The translations under genes were made by a program, and so were the position numbers. Positions 38,342-46,006 of a DNA stretch of 64,000 nucleotides are shown here, one piece after another (the stretch's first letter is position 1; each line of letters opens with the position of its first letter). The DNA lies in the NCBI GenBank assembly GCA_020639115.1, contig JACKHG010000016.1:27127-91126 (forward strand). The letters run 5' to 3'. Source of the stretch: Phycisphaerales bacterium (lineage in GTDB: Bacteria > Planctomycetota > Phycisphaerae > UBA1845). The notes beneath the pieces were generated by a model. It was not told the origin of the DNA and did not search any database. It saw nothing but the letters and a program-made list of their open reading frames with translations.

Positions 38342-38555
38342 GATGGCCTGATCCCACAGCAGCAGCGCGGTGACGGATGATGCGATCGAGGCACGGGTGG
38401 CAGGCCAGCCGGCAGAAGCCGCCGACAGGCCGACAATCCACCGCGTAATTGTAGCGTCATTCGCAAATCGCTATGATAAATCCGAGTGGGATTGCGCGAG
38501 GGGCTGGTACACGCTCGCCGGGTCGCGGGCGGGGCGCCGGCTCGGAGGCTGCGCC

Positions 38556-40247
38556 ATGCCCATGCAAAGCCACTCCTCCTGCCGTTCGCAGCGATGTTCC
38601 GATAACGCCTCATCCGCCGTCGGTCGATGGATCGCGACACGCTGGCCGCGGGTCGGCATTCTGGCCGGCGGATGCGTGGCCCTCGCGTGGCTGCTGCTGC
38701 GCACGGGCAGCAAGCCCACCCGCTGCGTCTATCCCTGCCAGCAGGCGGCGTTCTCGGCGGCGAGTTTCGCATTTGGCGCCACGATCGTCTCGGCGCTGCT
38801 GGCGCTGCGTCGTGGGATCGCCCGCCGGCCGCGGCAGGTCTGCTCAGCCGCCCTCGCTTTCGTCGGCATCACGGCGGCTGCGTCAACCTGGAACCACGCC
38901 CGCGAGCTTGTGCCCGATGTACCGCTGCGCACGCCACGTGCCGACTACCGCGCCGAGGTGTTCCACGTGAGCGACTGCCCGCAGGACCCGGTTGGCGACC
39001 GCTTCGTCGGGCTCGACAACCTGCTGACGACGATGGGGCGCGCGGGCCTCAAGCTGTATCGCTCGGAGCACGCGTCGCTGCTGGCCGGGACCGACGGCAT
39101 CATCGCTGCCGGCGACGTCGTCCTTATCAAGATCAACTACCAGTGGGGCGATCGCGGGGGAACGAACGTCGATCTTCTGCGCGGCCTGATTCACCGCCTG
39201 CTCGCGCATCCGGACGGCTTCGCCGGTGAGGTCGTCGTGTGCGAGAACGCCCAGTTCAATGCCACGAGCAACCTCGACCGCTCCGCCAACAATGCACAAG
39301 ACACGACGCTGTCGCCGCACGATGTCGTCGAGGCGTTTCGCCAGGCCGGCGCGCCGGTGTCGCACTACGACTGGACGGACATCCGCAGCGTGCCCGCCGG
39401 TGAATATTCGACGGGCGATCTCACGGACGGCTACGTGCTCTACGACTACGACGCCCGCTGGCTGGGTAAATTGTCTTATCCCAAATTCCGGACTGCGGAC
39501 GGCACGTACATCAGTCTGCGCGACGGCGTCTGGGATCCGGTGAGCGCGACGTACGACCGGACGCGTCTCAAGCTCATCAACCTGCCGGTGCTCAAGAGCC
39601 ACCACGCGGTCTACGGCATGACGGGCTGCGTCAAGCACTACATGGGCGTGGTGACGATCTACCAGGGCACGAACGCGCACGGCGGCGTGGCCTACGGGGC
39701 GCTCGGCGCACTGATGGGCGAGCTCGGGCCGCCGGACCTGAACATTCTGGATTGCATCTGGGTCGGCGGTGATCCGTACGTCGGGCCCGCGTTCACGTAT
39801 GCGCAGTCCACGCGCCGCGATGAACTCGTCGCGAGCCTCGATCCGGTGGCTGCGGATATCTGGGCGGCCCGCAACATCCTTATTCCTACGTTTCTCGCCA
39901 ACGGCTACACGCCGCCGTGGCCAACGCCCAGCGCCGATCCCGACGATCCCGCCGGCAAGTTCCGCCAGTATCTCGACCGCTCGATGAGCTACCTGCTGGC
40001 GGCGGGCTATGACGTGACCAATGACCCGGCTGCGATCGACACGTACAGCGGTACGGCGCGGTTTGACGCGGACGGCGACGGTGATGTCGATCTGCGGGAC
40101 GGCGCGGCGCTGCAGCGCTGCGCGGGGGCGGTCGGAACACTGCCGCCCGAGTGCAGCCGGCTGGACGTTGATGCGAGCGGACTTCTCGATGCAGCCGACA
40201 TGGAGCGGTTTGCGCAATCGCTCACGGGGCCGGCGATTCTGCCGTGA
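38556..40247 (+). CDS. Membrane-anchored DUF362 protein with C-terminal dockerin-like repeats
   Basis: A 563-residue protein with GGAGG eight bases before the ATG. The N terminus has three predicted membrane helices (GILAGGCVALAWLLL, ASFAFGATIVSALLAL, CSAALAFVGITAAAS), with a Cys pair RCVYPCQQAA between the first two that could bind a metal or cluster. The DUF362 domain follows (VVLIKINYQWGDRGGTN, LINLPVLKSHHAVYGMTGCV, LDPVAADIWAARN). The end carries two EF-hand-like dockerin loops (DADGDGDVDLRDGAALQRC and LDVDASGLLDAADMERF). The architecture differs from the Tat-exported DUF362 protein at 13.7 kb. It shares a divergent promoter region with the NapH-TPR gene and overlaps the next gene tail to tail by 26 bases. 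Confidence 0.88.
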   Translation: MPMQSHSSCRSQRCSDNASSAVGRWIATRWPRVGILAGGCVALAWLLLRTGSKPTRCVYPCQQAAFSAASFAFGATIVSALLALRRGIARRPRQVCSAALAFVGITAAASTWNHARELVPDVPLRTPRADYRAEVFHVSDCPQDPVGDRFVGLDNLLTTMGRAGLKLYRSEHASLLAGTDGIIAAGDVVLIKINYQWGDRGGTNVDLLRGLIHRLLAHPDGFAGEVVVCENAQFNATSNLDRSANNAQDTTLSPHDVVEAFRQAGAPVSHYDWTDIRSVPAGEYSTGDLTDGYVLYDYDARWLGKLSYPKFRTADGTYISLRDGVWDPVSATYDRTRLKLINLPVLKSHHAVYGMTGCVKHYMGVVTIYQGTNAHGGVAYGALGALMGELGPPDLNILDCIWVGGDPYVGPAFTYAQSTRRDELVASLDPVAADIWAARNILIPTFLANGYTPPWPTPSADPDDPAGKFRQYLDRSMSYLLAAGYDVTNDPAAIDTYSGTARFDADGDGDVDLRDGAALQRCAGAVGTLPPECSRLDVDASGLLDAADMERFAQSLTGPAILP

Positions 40248-41544
40248 GGGCGCGCAGGCGCGTCGCGATCGACTCTGGCTCCAGGCCGCCGGACTCGATG
40301 GCCTGCAGGAGCAGTCTGGCTGCGCGGTAGCTGCGGTGTGCGTCGGGCGGTGGTTCGCGGCGGAAGCGGTCCAGGTAGCGGGCCTCGAAAGCGACGCCGG
40401 GCTTATCGCGAGACTCCTCCGGCAGGGGGATGATCCAGCTCACCGCAAACGACGGAGGCTGGGTGTTCACCACCGGCACTTTGGTTCGCTCGGCCAGGAC
40501 CGCCATGGCGCGGTCCCGCGGCGCGAGCGCGGCGACGACGCCGCAGACGTTCTTCTCAAATGCGAGCGTCGCGAGGTCGTCCTCGGGCAGCGTCCAGCCG
40601 TAGCGCGCGTAGCCGTGCAGATCGTGCACGAGTTCGAAGGGCGTTTCGCCGTGATAACCGCCGCGGGCGTTGGCATCCTCCACGGCGAGCAGGACGGCGG
40701 GCACATCGACCGCGCTACGTTCCTCCGCGACGGAAGCGCTGGGCAGCGCCATCAGCGGGTTCGAGGGTGCCAGCACGCCGATGCGCACGGACACTCGCTT
40801 GGCACCCGGTTTCACCGGCGGCGGCGCGTCGCGTTCAGCGAGCCAGAGACGTCGGGCGTCTGAACACCCATGCACTAGGCCCTGGGTCGTACCGATCCAG
40901 AAATCCCCATCGCGTGACGCCGCGCAACGGATCTTCCCATCGAGTCCGACGGTGTGCAGAGTTCGCGTGGCCCACTCCGTGTCACCACGATCCGCATCCG
41001 AGCTTTTGTCGGCGCCGGTTTCGATGTGCAGTGCGCCGGGCTCGTCGCGATTGCCACGCGCGATCCGCGCCGTGCCTCCCTGCCAGAGTTCGGCCAGCAG
41101 ATCGTCGCCTTCGGTGCGGAAAGCCACGACAACCTGGTCTGGGCGGTCATGGGCACGCTCGCCGCACAGGTACCACGTTGCGTTTCGCGGATCGAAACTG
41201 CTGACGCCTCCGTTCGTCGCCGCCCAGACGCGCCCGTCGTGCAGCGCGACTGCGTAGACCACATCGCCCGCGAGCCCGCTGTTCAGTTGATCGAACCGAT
41301 CGAACCGGCCTCCGCTGAAGCGGTACAGTCCGCGCCCGAGCGTGCCCAGCCAGACTTCCCGCTTGTCGGCGTCGATCGCGATCCCCGACACAACCGACGC
41401 AGCGTCGAAGCCGCCAGTTGCCGTGAACACCTCCCAGTGCGACGGCGCCGCGCGGTCGTCCGACTCACCGGCGCGGCTGAGCGGCGCGCACGCCAACAGC
41501 GCGAGCAACGCGACGACTCTCGTTCTATACGATCGAACGCACAC
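40222..41544 (-). CDS. Exported chimera of a beta-propeller and a periplasmic ligand-binding domain
   Basis: A 440-residue protein from a GTG one base after the upstream stop, with GGAG inside the end of that gene. A signal peptide (VVALLALLACAPLSRA) is followed by Reg_prop-type propeller repeats (GIAIDADKREVWLGTLGRGL, VYAVALHDGRVWAATNGGVS, DGDFWIGTTQGLVHG) to about residue 225. The second half (VRIGVLAPSNPLMALPSASV, VPAVLLAVEDANARGGY, NVCGVVAALAPRDRAMAV) resembles the type I periplasmic-binding fold of branched-chain amino-acid receptors but lacks a complete second lobe. It is the last gene of the HzsA-related operon; a sensing or ligand-capture role is plausible. The 3' end overlaps the convergent DUF362 gene. 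Confidence 0.8.
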   Translation of the reverse strand: MCVRSYRTRVVALLALLACAPLSRAGESDDRAAPSHWEVFTATGGFDAASVVSGIAIDADKREVWLGTLGRGLYRFSGGRFDRFDQLNSGLAGDVVYAVALHDGRVWAATNGGVSSFDPRNATWYLCGERAHDRPDQVVVAFRTEGDDLLAELWQGGTARIARGNRDEPGALHIETGADKSSDADRGDTEWATRTLHTVGLDGKIRCAASRDGDFWIGTTQGLVHGCSDARRLWLAERDAPPPVKPGAKRVSVRIGVLAPSNPLMALPSASVAEERSAVDVPAVLLAVEDANARGGYHGETPFELVHDLHGYARYGWTLPEDDLATLAFEKNVCGVVAALAPRDRAMAVLAERTKVPVVNTQPPSFAVSWIIPLPEESRDKPGVAFEARYLDRFRREPPPDAHRSYRAARLLLQAIESGGLEPESIATRLRALTAESPAP

Positions 41545-41545
41545 G

Positions 41546-43906
41546 CTACAGGCTCCGCAGGTATGCCATGAGGTCGTTGAACTGCCGCCGCGTCAGATCG
41601 GTCGTGAAGCCGTGCCCGCCGACGTAGTTGTACCGCGTCCAGATCTCCTCGAGCGTGGCGGCTGCACCGCTGTGCAGGTAAGGGGGAGCGTCGTAGACGT
41701 TCGTGAGATGGGGCGCATCGAGGAGTTCGGGCGGCACGCCGGCGTCCGCGAAGTAGAAGATTCCCAGGTCGCCGTAGGCCGCAGAATCGAACATGCTCTT
41801 ATCCGCGAGGGGCAGGTTTACCCAACTGTCGAACCACACCGTCGATCGCACGATCGAACGGTTCTGGGCGGTCTTGTACGGCCCGTTGTGGCAGGCGGTG
41901 CAGCGCTGCGCCGGCGGGATTTCCGTTCCCGCGTTCGTGCGCGTGCGCTCGAAGATGACCTTGCCGCGATACTGCGCGGACGTGAGGCCGTCGGCTGACC
42001 GGTGCCGGTTCGGCGGTCGCTCGATCGTGCACTCGTAGCGCACCAGCGCCTGCAGCTCCTGCGGCGTGTACGGCTCGCGCCGCGTGAAGAAGACCGCGAG
42101 CCGCGCCCCGCACTGCCGTGCGAGCGACGGGTTGGTCCCCTCCCACTTGAACGGCCCGGTGTCGACGATGCCGCGCAGCGTGCGGTTGTCCACCGGCTTG
42201 AGGCCCACGCCGTCGGCCTCGATGTCCATCGTCAGTCCGTTGATGTGCCCGTCGGGATGGCAGCTCTGGCACGAGAACTGGCGGCCGAAAGCGATGTCGG
42301 CGCTATGGAAGAGCCGGGCGCCGCGGCGCAACTCGGTGACTTCGCTCGTCGCGCCCAGCGCGATCGTCTTCGTGGCCTGCCAGCTCGACGTGTCAATCAC
42401 GGAAACAGAGTCATCGAGCGCGTTGGCAACAAAGACCTGCGTACCGTCGGGCGAGAAACTGCAACCGCGTGGGTTCGCGCCCACCGCGATACGCTTCACT
42501 ACGAATTCGTCGCTCAGTGCCAGGAGATTCGGCAGGATATCGCGTCGCTCGGTTGGCGTATGCCCATCAATGCACGCAATCAGCCGCTCGACATCCACAA
42601 TCGCGACGCGATCGGTCCCGCCGCTGGTCACCGCGGCGTAGCGCCCGTCGGGACTGACCGCAAGGTCGTTGAGATCCGCCAACGCATCCACGGGCTGATC
42701 GAGCAGCACCTGGTCAACCACGCCGCCGCGCAGCACGCCCAGCCCGTGCGTCATCACCCAGCCCTGGGCGAGCCGCGTCGCGGGAATGAGGTTCTTCGTG
42801 CGCGCCAGCGTGAAGAGGATGGTGCCCGCGTGGGGGCCGGCTGGCACGACCGCGATGCCTTTGAGCATGTTTGCGTCGGGAACGGTGATGCGTTTGCGCA
42901 CGCCGCGGCCATCCGGCGCCACCAGCGCAATTTCGGATGCATGCGGTTGCTGAAACCGCGCCGGCTGGGGCCGCACGTGCGTGACAGCCAGCGACCCGTC
43001 GGGAAGCAGGGCACCGCGCCACGGTCCGCACCCGGCGGTGAGAGGGCGAATCTCCTTGTGCGTCGCGCAATCGATGACGGAGATCGAATCCTCGCCTGTA
43101 TTCAGCACGAACAGCCAACGACCGTCGGCCGAGGCGCGCAGTCCGTGCGGCTCATCGCCGACGGCGATGGAATTCACGACCTGCAGTGTGTCCGTGTCGA
43201 TGATGGCGAGCGAGTCATCCAGTCGGGCGCTGACGAACAGAAGCTGACCATCGGGGGACAACGCAATGCCCGCCGGCCGCCGGCCGACCGGGATTTCACG
43301 AACCACCGTTCCGGCGGCGCGGTCGACAACGACGACGCTGTCGCTCTGTGTGCACGCTACAAAGAGCCGCCGACCATCCGGCGAGACCGCCAGATCGACC
43401 GGCGTCTTGTACGTTGCGTCCGCCGGCGCGCGGCGCACACCGTCACGCAGTACGAGATCGTGAGACGGCAACGGCCGATGGCAGCTCGTGCATACGCTCC
43501 GATCGATCGAGCGCAACCGCTGTTCGTGGGGATGCTCAGCATGCACGCTTCCGGGCCCGTGGCACGCTTCGCACTGCACGCCGGCGGACGCATCGAATCC
43601 GTCGGCCCACCAGCGCCGCCCCTCCTCCGCGCCGGTGCCGTGGCATCCGCGACAGATGACACTTTCCGCCGGGTCAGCCGGTTCCCCGCTGAACGCCGCG
43701 ATCTCCCGGGCGACGTCGCGCCGCAGCACGGCGAACGCGTCGGCGTGCTTGGGCACGGGCGGCAGCGGGCACTCGGCTGCGCTGGCCGACGGCGCGTGGC
43801 ACTGCGAACAGCGGGCCGCGCCGATGTAGCTCGGCAGCGGTTCGTCCGCGCGCCCCGTCAGCGTCGCCGCTCCGACGATCAGCAGCAGGCAGGCCGGACG
43901 CATCAT
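41546..43906 (-). CDS. Six-haem c-type cytochrome with YVTN beta-propeller and cytochrome-peroxidase-like C terminus
   Basis: A 786-residue exported protein; its ATG overlaps the stop of the HzsA-related gene (ATGA), so translation is coupled. After the signal peptide, four haem sites lie in the first 160 residues (CSQCH, CRGCH, CEACH, CTSCH), as in cytochrome c554-like proteins. A YVTN-type propeller follows (LAVSPDGRRLFVACTQSDSV, IALSPDGQLLFVSARLDDSL and more). The C-terminal third has two haem sites (CQSCH and CTACH) and PHLTNVYDAPPYLHSGAAAT, the signature of the MauG/dihaem cytochrome c peroxidase end. It should work in the periplasm as an electron-transfer or peroxidase component. No haem ligand assignment beyond CxxCH is possible. 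Confidence 0.9.
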   Translation of the reverse strand: MMRPACLLLIVGAATLTGRADEPLPSYIGAARCSQCHAPSASAAECPLPPVPKHADAFAVLRRDVAREIAAFSGEPADPAESVICRGCHGTGAEEGRRWWADGFDASAGVQCEACHGPGSVHAEHPHEQRLRSIDRSVCTSCHRPLPSHDLVLRDGVRRAPADATYKTPVDLAVSPDGRRLFVACTQSDSVVVVDRAAGTVVREIPVGRRPAGIALSPDGQLLFVSARLDDSLAIIDTDTLQVVNSIAVGDEPHGLRASADGRWLFVLNTGEDSISVIDCATHKEIRPLTAGCGPWRGALLPDGSLAVTHVRPQPARFQQPHASEIALVAPDGRGVRKRITVPDANMLKGIAVVPAGPHAGTILFTLARTKNLIPATRLAQGWVMTHGLGVLRGGVVDQVLLDQPVDALADLNDLAVSPDGRYAAVTSGGTDRVAIVDVERLIACIDGHTPTERRDILPNLLALSDEFVVKRIAVGANPRGCSFSPDGTQVFVANALDDSVSVIDTSSWQATKTIALGATSEVTELRRGARLFHSADIAFGRQFSCQSCHPDGHINGLTMDIEADGVGLKPVDNRTLRGIVDTGPFKWEGTNPSLARQCGARLAVFFTRREPYTPQELQALVRYECTIERPPNRHRSADGLTSAQYRGKVIFERTRTNAGTEIPPAQRCTACHNGPYKTAQNRSIVRSTVWFDSWVNLPLADKSMFDSAAYGDLGIFYFADAGVPPELLDAPHLTNVYDAPPYLHSGAAATLEEIWTRYNYVGGHGFTTDLTRRQFNDLMAYLRSL

Positions 43907-45393
43907 TGGGGAGTTTCCGGTACGGGCGCAGCAATGACGTGCGGCTGCTGCCGCAAAGCAGCCACGCGGCGATTCGGCGGCGTCATCTCCGGATCCTCGT
44001 GGCACCCGATGCACCCGCGGTTCTCCATTGGCATGACCCAGATCCAGGCGCAGGTGCGAATGGCCTGTCCGTTCGCGTCGAGCGTGCGCAGCCGCAGCGC
44101 GGTTCGCGCGGGCACCTCCAGGAAGAACGAGCCGTCCGATTCGACCGGCGCCTCGCCGAGCAGACGCTCAACCACCGGATAGGCTGCCACAGGCGAGGCT
44201 TGCTCCGCAGTGAAGGCCTGCACGCGTGCAGCCGGCGGAAGCTCGGCGGCGCGGTTGCGTTCGCGGCGCATCAGGTTGGTGTTGAGGCAGTAGAGATGAC
44301 CTGTGTGGGCATCATCGTCGACCACACTGGACCGGCCGGCTGGCACCGGACGCGGCGCGACGATGCGCGCATCCACCTCGTGCCACCAACGCGAGGCGAT
44401 CAGGCAGCGTTCAACCGTGCCGCTCGTCGCGGACATGGTGAACAGATCGAAGGTCGCGCTGTCGTCAGCGCGTATCGAGACCAGGAGGTGGTCGGCGTCC
44501 AGCGCAGCCGGTCCCCGCAATGTTCGCTGCATTGCGGAAGCCAGCAGACGGTGGCTCGATAGGCTGCGCACGCTCTGCACCGACGCCAGGTCGCCCGCAG
44601 TCGTCGGCTGATCCGTTGCGCCTTCGACGAAATACACGCGACCGTCGGGTGATTCGCTCGGCTCGCCTAGCCGCTCGCGCGTCCGCCCTCCGCCGTGGAA
44701 GAGCGCGACGTCCGTGCCGTCGGGAAAAACGCTCATCAACCGCGTCCAACCGTCGGAATAGGCGGCACTCACCACGATCCGCCCGTCGTGCAGGAGAACC
44801 GGATCGCGTTCGCCCAGCGGATTGTGGGAGATCCGCTCGACGTGCGAGCCGTCCAGCCGGCAGGTATGCAGCACGCCGAATTCGCCCGTGGGCCACCATC
44901 CGCCCGCGGCGATGAACGCGATCAGTGGGACGGGAGCAGCCGCGTCCAGCGTGTACAGGCTCGACAGGTAGATGGCCTGCGTAATATCCCGATCGGGCAG
45001 GGCAATGACTTGGCGCAAGCCGGTGCCGTCCGCACCGACTTCCCATACCGCCGAATGGTCCGCACCGCTGCTGCGGCCGACGAAGAGGATCCGGGTGCCG
45101 TCGAACGCGACGTCGGGTCGGCCCGCGGCTGCCAGGTCCGGCGCCAGGTCGACGCACGTTGGGAAACCAGCACCCGCGTCGGCCAACGTACAGAGGCAGA
45201 GCTGGCTCCGGTCGGGCAGGGCAGCCGCCCCCAGCGCCTCCGCCGGTACGGTCGCCGGCACACGCGTGAGCACGATGCGCACCGGGTCGAGTTGCGCTGG
45301 CTGCTCCGCACCGGCCTGGGCCGACCACCACACCGACGCCACGCCCACCGCAGCCACCACACTTCGCCATGCTGTCGGACCGCCCACGTGCAT
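43903..45393 (-). CDS. HzsA-related monohaem protein with TolB-like propeller
   Basis: A 496-residue exported protein with AAGGAG seven bases before the ATG. Propeller-like repeats (DGTRILFVGRSSGADHSAVW, LLHDGRIVVSAAYSDGWTRL) lead to the C-terminal module DGSFFLEVPARTALRLRTLD, then AWIWVMPMENRGCIGCHEDP with the haem site at residues 461-465. That ending is characteristic of proteins related to the alpha subunit of anammox hydrazine synthase (HzsA). It has only the one haem and shows no evidence of the complete synthase, so I call it HzsA-related, not hydrazine synthase. It heads a three-gene operon with the six-haem cytochrome and the propeller-binding protein. Confidence 0.87.
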   Translation of the reverse strand: MHVGGPTAWRSVVAAVGVASVWWSAQAGAEQPAQLDPVRIVLTRVPATVPAEALGAAALPDRSQLCLCTLADAGAGFPTCVDLAPDLAAAGRPDVAFDGTRILFVGRSSGADHSAVWEVGADGTGLRQVIALPDRDITQAIYLSSLYTLDAAAPVPLIAFIAAGGWWPTGEFGVLHTCRLDGSHVERISHNPLGERDPVLLHDGRIVVSAAYSDGWTRLMSVFPDGTDVALFHGGGRTRERLGEPSESPDGRVYFVEGATDQPTTAGDLASVQSVRSLSSHRLLASAMQRTLRGPAALDADHLLVSIRADDSATFDLFTMSATSGTVERCLIASRWWHEVDARIVAPRPVPAGRSSVVDDDAHTGHLYCLNTNLMRRERNRAAELPPAARVQAFTAEQASPVAAYPVVERLLGEAPVESDGSFFLEVPARTALRLRTLDANGQAIRTCAWIWVMPMENRGCIGCHEDPEMTPPNRRVAALRQQPHVIAAPVPETPQ

Positions 45394-45542
45394 CGGGTCT
45401 CCTTTTCCAGATCATCGATTCTAGCGGCGCTGCGCCGCTTTACGTCGGCTTGCTCTGGCGGCATCATGTGTATGTACGGCCGAGCGGTTGCGTGGATGCA
45501 GAACAATATGGACCCGTCCAAGCGGGCGCCCGGAGTGTGCCG

Positions 45543-45995
45543 ATGTCCAGTCGCAAGCGCGTATCGAAATCCCCCATCCTCAACTCGGCGGTCCTGAACG
45601 AGCCGCGTGATTACGCCCAGCGCGTCTCCTTCTCCCGCGGCATGCGCGTCGCGCTCGGCACCGTGGACCTATTGCTCATCTCCGGAACCGCCAGCGTCGA
45701 CGAGCGCGGCGCGTCGATTCACCCCGGCGACGTCACCGCCCAGGCCCGGCGGGCCTTCACCAACATCGCCGCTCTGCTCGAAAGCGAAAACGCCGACTGG
45801 CACGACGTCGTCCGCTGCACCTGTTACCTCGCCGACTTCCGCGACTATGACGCGTTCAACGCGGTCCGCAACGCCTTTTTCGACGAAGCCGGCCTCGACC
45901 CGTTCCCCGCCAGCACCTGCATCGAGGCCCGCATCTGTCGCCCCGAACTGCTCGTCGAGATTGAGGCCATCGCGCTCATCCCCGCCGATCGCTGA
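45543..45995 (+). CDS. RidA/YjgF-family protein
   Basis: A 150-residue cytoplasmic protein of the RidA (enamine/imine deaminase) superfamily. LLLISGTASVDERGASIHPG, AQARRAFTNIAALLESENAD and the C-terminal ARICRPELLVEIEAIALI with its conserved Arg match the family. It has an N-terminal extension of about 30 residues (MSSRKRVSKSPILNSAVLNE) that usual RidA proteins of 125-130 residues lack. The frame is open upstream, but this ATG gives the best N terminus. It is divergent from the HzsA-related operon and converges on the octahaem operon; its function here is unclear. Confidence 0.88.
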   Translation: MSSRKRVSKSPILNSAVLNEPRDYAQRVSFSRGMRVALGTVDLLLISGTASVDERGASIHPGDVTAQARRAFTNIAALLESENADWHDVVRCTCYLADFRDYDAFNAVRNAFFDEAGLDPFPASTCIEARICRPELLVEIEAIALIPADR

Positions 45996-46006
45996 CGCCG
46001 ACCGCC

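Noticed and set aside
42002..44182. A 726-codon plus-strand frame over the six-haem cytochrome gene
   Set aside because: The minus-strand protein has six haem sites, a propeller and coupled starts, whereas the plus frame is low-complexity Arg/Gly/Ala sequence with no motif.
43903..45393. Calling the HzsA-related gene hydrazine synthase and the organism anammox
   Set aside because: Only the propeller plus single-haem ending is present. No HzsB/HzsC-like genes, hydrazine dehydrogenase or ladderane genes are visible, and such HzsA relatives are common in non-anammox planctomycetes.
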